NCBI RefSeq assembly: GCF_000003815.2
Contig: NC_049988.1
Coordinates: 22,413,461-22,477,460 of the forward strand
DNA length: 64,000 nucleotides
Source of the DNA: Branchiostoma floridae
Lineage: Eukaryota > Chordata > Leptocardii > Amphioxiformes > Branchiostomatidae
Direction: 5' to 3'
Position numbers and translations under genes: made by a program. The notes beneath the pieces are model-generated. The model was not told the origin of the DNA. It saw only the letters and a program-made list of their open reading frames with translations, and made no database searches. This document shows positions 40,201-50,911 of the stretch, in pieces (the stretch's first letter is position 1; every line of letters begins with the position of its first letter).

Positions 40201-43200
40201 TGCCTCTGCATTGTCTGGAAACTTTGCACTCCTGTCCGACTTAAATACCTCCATTCTCCCCATTGTAAACTCCATCCTCTATCTTTGTGCAACCCGTCAA
40301 TGCCCACTTGGTAAAACTAGGTCATCTTTTATGGCCCAAAACGCTCCTGTATCTATTTTTGCGTGTTTGAGCGGACGACAGATGCGCTGACAAAGGGCTG
40401 GCACAAAAATAGTGACGGCGTAACATTTCCTTATTTGTTGTCTTTTCTTCCCGTTTGTATCTCTTCACCTGTGCGTACGGTCGGTCCGGGTGAGAAAAAC
40501 AACTGAGGTGATTTTATAACCCCTGGTAACCCCCCACAAGGACATTGGTGTTGTGATGTTGCTATGTGATAATAAATACATGTTTAGCTGTGGTTTTTGT
40601 TGCCATGGTTATCTTGAGTGACATTGAAGTTTCACAATAGTATCACATGACATACTGGGGACCAATCAAGGCTCTTTGTTTTATAGGTAACATACTGCTC
40701 AATTTTTCAACTTTTGCTAAGTTGACTGTTAATTATTTGTGCTAACATTTATTCTTGTAAGTAAAGAAAAGTTTAATCAATCACAAAGTAGTCTTTGAAA
40801 CATACATGTCTAAAACTAAATGATAATTCGATTTATTTGTTTGTGAACTTTCAAATCTGTCGCTGCTGAAATTAAGCGCTTTACAGAGCAAATCTCTTGC
40901 AGGTGCAGGAAGTAAATAAATCAAGCCTTTGTCACGGTCATTAACATTTTTAATCTACTTGTAAACAGATCCCTCTCTTCACGGTCAGGGCAACTGAATT
41001 CCCCTTTCCCTCTCTACGTGTGCTACGTGCGGACAGCTCAGTGTCTTTGTATCCTTGAGCACAAATATGCCTTATGTGCAGAGGCTAGATTTAATACAAC
41101 TGTTGAGTTTGGTGTTATCTTCAACCTAGCTCTTGGTAGTAGTGCTTAAAAAGATCTACTTCCAAAATTTGAGTCATATATTTTTATGCAAGCCTACTAG
41201 CAGCGACGAAAAAAAAAAAATCATTGATTTAAAAATCTCATTTGCCCTGGACAAGTGGGCTAGTGGACTTGTCCAACCCTGGAACAACAGACAATAAACT
41301 GGATATAAGTTAATGAGTTAGTGTGAGTTAGTGACATAACCTGCTTAGCTACTTCTGTCTAATGTTGATTTTTGACAGAAAGGGTTGCCATGGATACAGT
41401 GCATTACTCATGTAAGACTGCCAGGTGTTGTAATAAGATTTGTCTTGTTCAGACATAGATGGCACAGTGTAGTTAATTTTGAGAGGAGGTTTGGCATGCT
41501 GACCCCTGCCCATAAATATAATGAGGTTGTGACAAGACTCTTCTGTGCTTTTTCCTGGCCAAATCTGAACAAGCTTTGCTGTCATTGTTTCTCAGCTGGC
41601 ATTGACGTTAATCCTCCATGCCATTTCAAAAGGTTGTGCAAAAAATAGACCTAAGTTTTTCAATCCGTGAACCAATAAATTAGACTTATATGGCCTAGAC
41701 CAAATTCCTAACAAACTTCACCGTCATTGTTTCTTAGCTGTCAGTGACATCAATTCATCTGGCCATTTCAAACGGTTGTTTATTGAAAAAATAGTTAAAT
41801 TGCCCAAGTTGTTCAATACGAGAACCAATAATTCAATTGACGTGGCCTTATAACAAGACCTCTCCTAAATCGAGTGCCGTTTCCTAAACAGATCCTAACA
41901 AACTTCACCCTCATTGTTTCTGGGCTGTGAGTGACGTCAATCCAACTGGTCATTTCGAAAGGTTGTATGAAAAAATAGGCCCAAGTTTTTCTATTCGAGA
42001 AAACCAATAAATTAAGATGACGTGGCCTGTGACAAAAACGTTGCATCACTCATGTGCCGTTTCCTGACTACAATACTGACGAAGTTCACTCTCATTGTTT
42101 CTGGGCTGTCAGTGACGTGCCATTTCAAAAGGTTGTATAAAAAAAGAGGCCAAGTTTTTCAATTGGAGAACCAATAAATTCAGATGACGTGGCCTTATGA
42201 CAAGAACCTCGCATCACTCGTGCCGTTTCCTGGCCATATCCAACCAGACTTGAACAAACTTCACCCTCATTGTTTCTGGGCCGTCATTGACGTCAATCCA
42301 CCGTGCCATTTCAAAAGGTTGTTTATAAAAAAGCAGGCGAATTGTCCGAGTTTTGTTCGTGGTGGTATTGTCGGACCCTGACACGCATCCTGGCGATGAC
42401 TAGCCTCACTGAACCGTCCAAAGTAAACTTTCTCTGCGAGCTCGCTTGCGGCAGCCCGGCGGTTTTAGTGACGCGATCGTTTTTCATATGCCCCATTGAC
42501 ATGAACCCAGGTGCAACACCCGTGATAATATTTTTTTTGTGTCGATACTTCGTCGCTGAAGTTTTCTTGTATCCATTTTTGCTGACATTAATAGCTACAA
42601 GGGTGGCTGGCGTGTTTTGAAATTTTGCTGGCAGGATTCCAACACTTTTGTGAGAAGCAGACATAACAGTGAAATAACATTTTCATAAAGCTTATATACA
42701 AAATCCATGTAGACAAAACTGCATACTGTTAGACTACCAATTTTTCAATACACACATTTGTGAGAAAAATACATGAGTTAGCATGAAGAAGGTTGATGGA
42801 TAGCATATTGTAATACATTGTTTGATCAAATCTAAAACAATTCTACTTCTTTGACATGTTTGATTAGAAGAAACAAAATTTCATGTATTGAGGTACAGCT
42901 ATTCTTGATAGAAAATAAGATCTGGATAACTTAAAAGCTTCTGACACTAACAATATTGATTTAAGACTTTAGTTTAATGTCAAATACAATTCCTTGATAT
43001 GATGTGTCAAAATTCATAGAAAGGTTACTGAATACAGCTGAAAAAAAAGTGTTACCCAGGCCATGTATTTGCCTTTTCTTCCCCTGAGGGTAATACTATT
43101 GTATGTGCAAGGCTTTGAGCACACAAATCTGTTGGTACATGTATAAAATATGACATGTTGCTGTAAAGCTAACTAAAGTTGGTGATTACCACAGTATCAG

Positions 43201-46200
43201 TGTGTCATTTGTAGTCAGTGTCTTACAAAGCGCTTGGTCTATCTTCCGTTATTATGCAAGACAGTCTGCATACTATATTACTTATCGAAGACATTTAAGT
43301 TTTGATACTTGAAGGTATTACGGAGAAAATTCACAAATCTCAAGACATCCTCTGTCAGTGTTTCTCTAAGTAGTTGGCTGTGCCCCTAGGCCCCTGCATA
43401 TTCATATATAAATGTATATGTTCCTTGATGAATTTCAATCATATAAAATCATTGATGAATTTCAACCCTATAAAGTCTTCCTCGATATATCTCTATGAAG
43501 TACCTGTTTCCCCAAGTTTCTGTACAAAAATCTTACGAAATCCTAGGTGTTTCTTTAAGACTGGCTGTTTCCCTCTCCCCCTGTGTGGCTAAGTGAGGCA
43601 CGTGCAATGTTTGTTTTGTAAGGGAAGCTTCGATTCCGCTAACAAAGTGTCGAACAATGTCTACAAAGTGGCGGCCAGCAAAAGCCTTTGTGCACTGAAA
43701 GGGGTTCAGATGGGGTTACGGAAAGCCCCAGTTCTCCGCAAACCTGATTAAGTGGCCGCGTTGTTTAGGGCCAAAAGGTCGCCACAGAAAAGCCCGACTT
43801 TGTAGGCAGCGCCCTCGGCGATTACTGTATCAGCTTTGTGAAAGGGCCCGGCGATAGAAACATAAACCACCGATACCCTTGCCTATAGATGCGGTTACAA
43901 AGAAAACACTCCTGGTTCTACGCAAGCGAAGCAAAATAAGTTGCTGACGCACAAAAAGAAACAGTACACAAGCAGTGGCATCTTTATTCTTAAAGCCGCT
44001 CAACGAATACAACATCTTTCTGTTCTGTAAGTTAGTGATTCGTTAATCAAAGAGAATGAGTAATTAATTAGATGTCCAGTCATTAAGGATGTATCGTCTG
44101 ACACATAGGAAGTTGTCCCGTCATGGGAGGGTTGAGTTGTGTCGATATATTACCAGTTTAATCCGGATATACCCTTACAACAGCTCTGCTTCTGTTACCA
44201 AGAAAGTCTTCAATTTAGAAATTGAATAATGCCATTAGAAAGTAACTCGGACCCTCGGGTCGCGATCTGCTTGTTTTGTTTTTCTATGGGTATTTTCTTA
44301 ATATTTTGAGTAATGTCGTACACGATGTTACATTATACCTCCATGCTTTGGAGGGCAGGGCTATGTGACTGTCAAGAATTTTTGTCGGACAAAACAGTTT
44401 TGCAAGTTGTTTATTTGATTTTTGAAGATACACATCTAGTTGGCCCAATCAAAAAGGAAGGCTAAAGTAATGCTCTCAGAATAGTAGTATTAGTAGTAGT
44501 TGTATCCAGAATGGACAAGTTTAACTACAGGCACAAGTTTGTAAAAAAAAGTTTGATGCCCCAAATTGTGGGAAAGAGTGACACAAATGGTGGCAAAGAG
44601 TGCTACTTAGAAAACCTTATTTTTTGGATATGGTTCATGTTATTGAGACCCATTTAACGTACCAAGTTCTGTATCTTGGCTTGGCTGTTTTCTACACCTC
44701 AAAGTTCCTATTTAAAGGAGCAGAGTAGACCTAACCACCATCAGTGGCAAGTCTATACACCTTTCTCACGCGGCGGCCATGATAGATCTAAAACGAGTTC
44801 AATGTGGCAAACAAAAGGCTGTCCATCATAATTAGCAGTTCGACCAATGGTAGCCTGCCAATTAGGAAATCGACCAATAAGTGAATGGCTGCAAATTCGT
44901 CAAAGATTTGCATTATTATGTGTTATTTTGCATCTCTTAAGGGACTATGGGGTCAGTCTACACTACTCTAAATTGCTACATCTTTTGGTGCATAACACTT
45001 CTTGTAATATTTATTATTCTATCTTATATCATGAAAATTTGTGTGGTTTGGGGGAAAACTAAATGGGACCTGATTTTAGAAATAAGTTTTGTCTGTTTGC
45101 CTCATTGACCTCTTCTTCGATCTATCATGGCCGCCGCGTGAGAAGGGTGTATAGTTTGAAACCACCTGTCTTTATGTAGGAATGGAATAAGCAAGAATTG
45201 TGGAAAATAATCACCAGGTGTATTTCACCAGGTGTATTTTGTCAGCCAGTAGGTACCCAAATTATGAGTAATGAGACTGTTTAACGTGGTCGAGGCACCT
45301 CCTCAAGCATGGGACCCCCGTTTTACGTCCCTTTCGGAAGACGATTTCGTGGAAAGCTTCGTGAGGCTACAGCAATCCGTTCATCCTCGGTTGGGGGTCT
45401 GCCATCCAAGAACTGAAGCCACCAACCCTTTAAGACTCGCAGGCCACGCGTTAACTTTCGAGATCAAGGGATCGGGTGTAACAACGCTCTAAGCGGCCGT
45501 ATGAAGGAAAATTTACACATTATATAGAGCAGATATTGCATTTCAATATCTACTTCGATAAATGAAAGGAATAAACTAAATCAAAAACCCTTGATGTCAG
45601 TCATTTTGGACACTACATTTTAGTACAAACTAGAGACCTAAACAATACTCAATATCTACTTCGATAAACAAAAAGAATAAACCCTAAGGTTTCCCTTGAA
45701 AAAGGCACCCTTGCCCCTTGATCTCACAAGTTAGACAGTACAAACGGCCGACTAAACACCTGAAACAATGCCCCGGTCCTCAGTCCACATCAGACCACCC
45801 TTGATCCAGCCCCTTCCCATTGTCAACAGCCGCCTAATTGCCTGATATCCACTTACTGCAAACAGATCAAAATATCGACCGCATATCCGTCACCACGGTA
45901 AGAACCCGGCCACATGCGACCGATGTGTGCACGAATGATTAGAAGCGGCTCCGTTCCGATTGCCGCGCGCTGCGACCGTCCGCTATCTCTCCGTCTTCCG
46001 CCCTTGTTTGCTCCCACCCGGCTCTTGTGTTTACCCTGATTTCCTGCGCCCTTGCCAAGAAGAAATTTGACCTTGGGCGCGTCTATCTGCTCCTTAAGAG
46101 CCCTATAAGTGAGGGGAGGTCGTTGGGAAGTCATTCCTAGAATACTTACGCCCTACTTACACATGTAACAATATAGTACCTTCCTTGTTAGAGGCCCCCC

Positions 46201-49200
46201 AAAGAGTAGATGCTATCTTAGATTTTATCTTAAACCACTTAAGTGTGAATCCAGAAAGCGATCTCAAACACTAAAATGCTTTGTGAGGAGGGTGGATTCA
46301 TTTTTATCCTTTTAATCTCCTTGACAAGTCGTTTCCTTAGGCTGATAAGATAAGAAAGGCATAGCCACTCCTTAGGTGTAATCCAAGACATATACCTGCA
46401 AATCTTAAAGGGTTGGTGGCTTCAAATTAAGCTCAGCTTTTGCTGATTTTGTGGATAAGAGAAGAGAGTTTTGTATAGAGGATGGAGTATTGCGATACTA
46501 CTGTGTAGAGGGTTTGAAATGGCCAGGACTCAAAGAACAGAGTTTATCTAAACCCCCACTGGGTAGAGAGCGGTGTGCAGTGGGACAATACTACAGCTTT
46601 TATTTCCACTATGTCAATCTTAGGAGAAAGCCGTAACTTTGCAAAGCCTCTTGTTCTGAACTTAATTGCCTTCCTCTTTTGAGTCCTTGTGTATTTTTTT
46701 CCGGAAAGAATGCTTTGTTTTTGACAACGTCCTGAAAAAGACTTTCTTAAACAATTTTTCTTCTAATGAGAAATGTACTGCTGTAAGGAGCGAGTCTCCT
46801 GGCTTCAGGATTAGAACCCGCGCCAAAGCCAGCCTGCCAGATCACAAACCCAACACGCCAAACCGTTACGACAAAAGTCCCATTTGGCATGGTCAGACAG
46901 TTTGACAGCGCTTGAACCCCACTGTTGCCAATGCTGTGCCTTTGGGAATGACACTTTACTTGACTTTCCTCACTTCACTCAATTGAATATAAGTCCCTAG
47001 CTTTGGTTAGGAACGTCTTTTGGATAGTGTCAGACAGAGGTCCTGTGTCTGGTGAGAGCAACACCTCTAGCACTTTCCAGAACTCACCACACTTGAATAC
47101 AGGATCCAGTGCAAGAAGTATGCCAGGGCTCGAAATACCACCTGCATATGCAGGTTTGTGCAGGTAAAATTGGAGCTGTGCAGGTATTTCTGGTGTCTAC
47201 CTGCACCTAACCTGCACTGGTCCATGTACTGGGTTTTATACATGTCCTATGATGAAGGTGTATGTGGATTGTTATAAGCTGCATTGACTGTTACCACTTA
47301 TTAAATCTAAAATAAAAACTAGCAATAGTTCCTGAACAATTTCAGTATGATCCATACTTCCTAAATTCAGAGTGGTGCATGTAAAATTTGTCTGGTGCAA
47401 GTAATTTCCAACGCTACCTGCATCAGTGCAGGCATGCAGAAAAAAAGTATTTCGAGCCCTGTATGCACAAGTCTGCAAAACTGAAGCATAGTTTTTCTAA
47501 TCTCTTCCTCCTATAGTTTATCCAGCTTTGTTCTCCAATGAGTAAAACAAACTGTGGACTTCCCAACATACCAAATATCATAAAAGATCCACCCACATCT
47601 TCTCAAGTTCACCCACACACAGACACATACAGACAGACAGACACAAACAGACTCAGACAGACAGGCAGGCTAGCAGACAGATGCATGCACCCAAACTTGC
47701 CAAAGACAGACAGGCAATCAAACAGACAAATGCACACAAAAAATCATAGCCTCCATGGCAAAGATGATAGAAAGCAGTATTCTGAGAGTAAACTAACTTA
47801 CAGTGACGTACTAAACCAGATGAAACTTTTCATGTTTTGTCCTACAGGCTGTGATGTAAATGCTGCCAACGACCGAGGGAACACCCCCCTGCACCAGGCT
47901 GCCATGAGTGGGAACATCCCTCTCATCAAACTGCTCCTCAAGCACGGTAATGTATGGTCAGGTTCTAGGTCTGGTGCCCTAAGGGAAAAAATGTGTTTCC
48001 TGTTTCCCTCCCTACCCTTGAAAAACCTGCAGACCCTAGCCTTTTGTTTGGCTGGGCAGTGGAGCCACTAATACTTTCCAGTTAGAATTCTTATCCAGAG
48101 AAAGTTCTTCACACCAATAAAGAGAGTAAGTCCATCTTCAGTCCTTCCTGAGTATGGCCATTTTCAGACCATTGGACTTACTTTGGGTGAAGAGAGGACT
48201 ATGGGGACTATGGTCCATGGTATAGTAAGTCGTTCACAACTTCAAGGTTTGAGTCACTTTATTTAAAGATGTTCAAATATGGAGATTATTTCCTCTCCTT
48301 TTGAGTGGCATCCATCACTCTTTGGTATCACTAGACTGACAGATCGGAAAAGAGTGATGGATGTCACTTGAAACGTCCAGAAGATTCTTATTAATCCAGT
48401 TATAGAGCTTAAATTGTATTGGGATATTGTGGAGATATTCTCATCTAAAAGCCGGCATTGAGGTTTTAGCTCAGGAATTTGTAAATATCCGTAGTCGCAT
48501 TGTACAAGGCGGGCAGACAAAACCTATAGAAACACCAAGGTCTGATTCAATAATACCTTGCCAAAAATTAGACTTCTCTACTTTACTATTTAATCATTTT
48601 GACTTATTTTCACAATAATCAAAGGGTACCATTAAATATCTCCATCCTAGCTTAGGAATGTGAGGATATCTGTTTGAAATCTCATAATACTACTAAAGCC
48701 GACTAGTATGCAGCACCACTACCATCAATAGTCTGACTAATCGATGACTTATTTCCAAAATAATCAAAGTTGTTAATGGGATTTTGGATCTCAAACCGTG
48801 AGAGTAACGTTTCTTGCTGGGGAATTTGAAAATATCTGCTGTCTAGTAGATCGTTTCAAAGCACAGAATCAAAGCCTTTACTTTGCCGCACAAATACCAC
48901 GATCATTGCGTCAGACTTATCCATAACTTATTTTCAAAATAATCCAGCATGTTTATGGGGGCTGGCATCATCACGCAAAGGAACAGACTATATGCATCCG
49001 GTACCGTTCTACAAAATAGTCGTCCACTTTGTAACCGCGCCCGGACAAAGCACCTCTATTTATCCCTCCCTGTACTTTAGAGGGGCGTCCAATTTACGCA
49101 ACACGCGGGGTGTTACCGGCAGCCCGGTCGATTGAATGTGGCGATTACAATTGCGGCTATCGCGTTACGGGGAGCACGTCTGTTGCCAACTTTTCTCGGG

Positions 49201-50911
49201 GTGTTGCTGTTTATCTTACTCGAGTTCCTGTCCTTTCATTTGCGTGTTGGTTTTAGATCATGTTATTCCAACCCCACATCGACGCTTGGCCACCTATTTG
49301 GTGGTGGAAGGGCGACGTCCGTGCCACTACTGACCAGCATCGCTATCTCACGTTTTCAGGGGCAGACCCTTACATCGCAAACAGCGCCAACATACTTCCG
49401 ATCGACTGCGCCACCAACACAGGTCAGCTTTTCAATTGTTCTAACTTATATAACACCTACCGCATATACAAGAACTAATACCGCAACCACATCATTTTAA
49501 ACTTTGTCGTTTCTTCCCTGTTTGATGTAGATGATTTTTGATGTTGAAGCAAAATTGTTTTTGGGTTTTTATCTTTGTTTATGTCTAGGAACATAGTAAA
49601 CAACATCTGGGATGATGGAAAGTTGAGAGTAAGCTAATATTTTCACTCTAAGAGGTAGCTCAAAAGTAGGTCATACAAATAATGTAGGAAGCTTGTTGTG
49701 CTTGCGCAGAGCGTGTGATGTCTTAAGTTTGGATCCTTCAATCTTAAACATTTAAAACGACTTCATATGTCTGGAGAATGTTAGAGTCAAATTTATATTC
49801 ACTTTTGTTTGCAGAAAGAAAAGTACCTCTGCATGACAAAGTAGTTTTATTCTCTTTAAGTAATTTATCAACTTATCTTAAGAGCAGTTCAAAGAACAAA
49901 CACTGATTCAGTTAAACATGTAAAACGGACATGCTAGCATGAGTTATGCGCTAGGACAAGGACAAACAAAATGCGGTATAAAATTGATGGGACTGGCATG
50001 TGCTGTACAGTTACTATCATCATCTTTAAAAAAATGTCTTACTAGTAATATTCATGTCTTGTGTCTACAGAGGGTAGAAATTAATTGAAAGTTTTTTTTT
50101 TGCTAAAGACCTTGTGATGATTTACATGGGTGGTCCCACAGATCAATCCAGGTCAACTTGTTTGACACCTTGTGTCTGAAAAGAATTGGAGCAGTGGAGG
50201 GAAAGTTTTAAGCTTACAATTCAATAGGGGGAGATTTTTAAATTTCTAGTGGTATCAAACTTGATTTTTAGGGACAAGATAGAAAGCACTTTATTGATGA
50301 TCTTTTTGTTTTGTTTAGTTTCCTTGATTCATCTATAGTATCTCAATGTTTTATTCTATTTTATTTTGTTTTTGGTATTGTTGTATTAGGCCACCTTTTT
50401 GCATAGTTTGCATGATTCAATGATGTCTGAAGTCACACAGTGCTTCAGCAATCAAACTTTTTATTCTATTTCATACTATTTGTTGTTGTTGTTTTAGGCC
50501 ACCTTGTAGCAGCTAAGCTCCTGCAACTAAAATATCAGTGCTTGAGCAATTAAACATTTTGTTGTTGTTTGTTGTTGTTGTTTAGGCCACCTAGTCGCAG
50601 CGAAGCTCCTGCGTATCAACATCAGCACCCCTCACCAGGTGTGGGGTGTGGTGGAGCCGCACAATTTAACATTTCGTTTTATTTCATACTATTTGTTGTT
50701 TATTGTTGTTGTTGTTTGTTGTTGTTGTTGTTTAGGCCACCTAGTGGCAGCGAAGCTTCTTCGGATCAACATCAGCACTCCTCACCAGGTGTGGGATGTG
50801 GTGGAGCCCCACACCCCCCTCAAGGTGACCCTGGGGTTCATGACGCCCAGCAAGCACCACCTGGCCGACTCCTCCTTCAGCCAAAAGAGACTCATGTTCC
50901 ACTCCTGCTGA
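34274..50911 (+). CDS. Single-pass membrane protein with ankyrin repeats (5' end uncertain)
   Basis: Nine exons join in frame: 34274-34420, 35336-35380, 35837-35965, 36407-36513, 37075-37179, 37559-37610, 38180-38296, 47848-47946 and 50736-50911 (stop). Exon 3 encodes a hydrophobic helix ([19 protein letters not shown]). A basic stretch follows ([14 protein letters not shown]), which suggests a cytoplasmic side. Ankyrin-type repeats follow ([31 protein letters not shown] with [44 protein letters not shown]). A 58-residue tail ends ...RLMFHSC. Exon 1 has no certain start codon; an internal ATG (MWQLWTTHS) is possible. Ankyrin repeats usually mediate protein binding; the partner is unknown and I do not recognise the gene. 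The exon 5 donor is GC (GCAAGT). Exons 7 and 9 have tandem partial copies. Exons 1-2 are the least certain. Confidence 0.8.
34459..34780. mobile_element. MITE with 5-bp target duplication, copy 2
   Basis: The ends CATGGTTCTAGCTAG and GCTAGAACCCTG are inverted, and the element is flanked by TACAG on both sides (34454-34458 and 34781-34785). Subterminal copies of CACTACGCTAAAAT lie at both ends. Length is 322 bp. It lies in the first recognised intron of the ankyrin gene. The ends resemble those of the copies at 28202 and 47124 (CAGGG.TC). Confidence 0.8.
34948..35050. repeat. (CA)n microsatellite with CG interruptions
   Basis: ACGCACGCACGC-type and CA dinucleotide run in an intron. Confidence 0.9.
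35190..35265. repeat. Short inverted repeat with ACGTTTCGG motif
   Basis: Holds GTGACCGTCTGTCACCTTC and GGTGACAGACGGTCAC as inverted arms around a short spacer. Related ACGTTTCAG.TAGCATCC phrases occur at about 60283 and 63084, so it may be part of a dispersed family. Confidence 0.5.
35470..35776. repeat. (CA)n microsatellite region
   Basis: CA-rich DNA with ACACTC and CAGACA interruptions, intronic, just upstream of the transmembrane exon (35837). Open frames across it are by-products. Confidence 0.92.
37704..38179 (+). repeat. Four partial tandem copies of ankyrin exon 7
   Basis: Copies start at acceptor-like sites at 37704, 37814, 37954 and 38080, before the full exon at 38180. Each begins with the (G)GTGCAGACATGAAGGTG-type text coding [20 protein letters not shown], then passes into ACCTGTTCACACCTGTAC repeats instead of the normal exon end. 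None has the exon 3' half or its donor. Copies 1-3 stay open until a stop after the CACCTGTTGA string; copy 4 has an early TGA. The unit length is about 100-140 bp. Confidence 0.85.
38578..39885. mobile_element. Candidate pogo/Tigger-like non-autonomous element, ~1.3 kb
   Basis: The left end CAGTGGATTCCAATTATTCG and the right end GCGAATTCCATTGTA (inverted: TACAATGGAATTCGC) match imperfectly. Both run inward into further homology (GGATAATTCGGG and TATCCAAATAAGCG). TA dinucleotides lie at both borders. The open frame at 39140-39484 has no recognisable transposase. It lies in the large intron of the ankyrin gene. Confidence 0.5.
39920..40010. repeat. SINE fragment, family C
   Basis: The phrases 'gcaaggtttgagctact' and ACGCCGGAATGGACCC match AAGGTTTGAACCACTCACACCGGGAAGGACCCC at 54278. 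A short piece of LINE-tail sequence (TATATAGATACAGATATG) follows at 40090. Confidence 0.45.
40115..41510. other. Intron of ankyrin gene, nothing recognised
   Basis: AT-rich intronic DNA. No exon, LTR or inverted-repeat pair was seen by eye. Confidence 0.4.
41524..42360. repeat. Tandem repeat, ~180-bp unit, about five copies
   Basis: Copies begin near 41524, 41701, 41882, 42058 and 42232. Each holds the ordered phrases AACAAACTTCACCCTCATTG, TTTCTGGGCTGTCAGTGACG, GCCATTTCAAAAGGTTGT, AAGTTTTTCAAT.GAGAACC and AATAAATT followed by GACGTGGCCT. The copies are 75-90% alike by eye, so the array is not new. It lies in the 9.5-kb intron of the ankyrin gene. Confidence 0.85.
42361..44750. other. Intron of ankyrin gene, no exon seen
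   Basis: Contains a small internal duplication at 43425-43475 (TGATGAATTTCAA.C twice). No recognisable coding exon or transposon ends. Confidence 0.4.
44753..45154. mobile_element. MITE with 36-bp inverted ends
   Basis: The left end CTATACACCTTTCTCACGCG continues GCGGCCATGATAGATC, and the right end is its near-exact inverse, giving about 36 paired bases. Length is 402 bp and there is no reading frame. I could not assign a target duplication with confidence. Confidence 0.8.
45270..45480. repeat. SINE-like repeat, family C
   Basis: The phrases AACGTGGTCGAG, CCTCCTCAAGCATGGGACCC, and TTTTACGTCCC followed by GAAGACG match 54360-54430 (AATGTGGTCGAG...GTCCTCAAACACGGGGGCTCC...TTAACGTCCTATC). A tRNA-like end is not clear. 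Confidence 0.5.
45481..46790. other. Intron of ankyrin gene, no exon seen
   Basis: Includes a duplicated AATATCTACTTCGATAAA segment (45547 and 45648). The minus-strand open frame at 45853-46134 is basic and of unknown nature; I do not call it a gene. Confidence 0.4.
46790..46990. repeat. tRNA-like segment and SINE family A body
   Basis: On the minus strand 46806-46875 reads like a tRNA, with an A-box-like TCGTAACGGTTTGGCGTG and a B-box-like GGGTTCTAATCCTG. Immediately to the right on the plus strand is the family A body (GTGCCTTTGGGAATGACACT...GACTTTCCTCACTTCAC). Confidence 0.55.
47124..47461. mobile_element. MITE with 5-bp target duplication, copy 3
   Basis: The ends CAGGGCTCGAAATA and TATTTCGAGCCCTG are a perfect inverted pair. 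TATGC flanks both sides (47119-47123 and 47462-47466). The interior has TGCAGGT and CCTGCA motifs near both ends. Length is 338 bp. It lies in the large intron of the ankyrin gene. Confidence 0.9.
47610..47740. repeat. (CAGA)n-type microsatellite
   Basis: ACAGACAGACAGAC-rich run about 110 bases upstream of the ankyrin exon at 47848. Confidence 0.85.
48000..50380. other. Intron of ankyrin gene, no exon seen
   Basis: Holds a small hairpin at 48303-48367 (GGCATCCATCACTCTT and AAGAGTGATGGATGTC). The open frames at 49132-49500 have no family features and no splice support. Confidence 0.4.
50390..50735 (+). repeat. Three partial tandem copies of the ankyrin terminal exon
   Basis: Acceptor-like TTTAG or ATTAG followed by GGCCACC(T) occurs at about 50390, 50498 and 50586 before the full last exon at 50736. 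Copy 50390 stops at once (GHLFA and stop). Copy 50498 codes [15 protein letters not shown] and soon stops. Copy 50586 codes [15 protein letters not shown]...EPHN and stays open through the TTGTTGTTG tract into the real last exon. The TTGTTG tracts are part of each unit. Confidence 0.85.

Noticed and set aside
45853-46134. 93-codon basic minus-strand frame in the ankyrin intron
   Set aside because: No recognisable family or exon context. It might be an exon of an unknown gene, but nothing supports it.
49132-49500. 122-codon plus-strand frame
   Set aside because: No domain, no repeat support, no splice sites joining the ankyrin frame, and composition like the surrounding intron.
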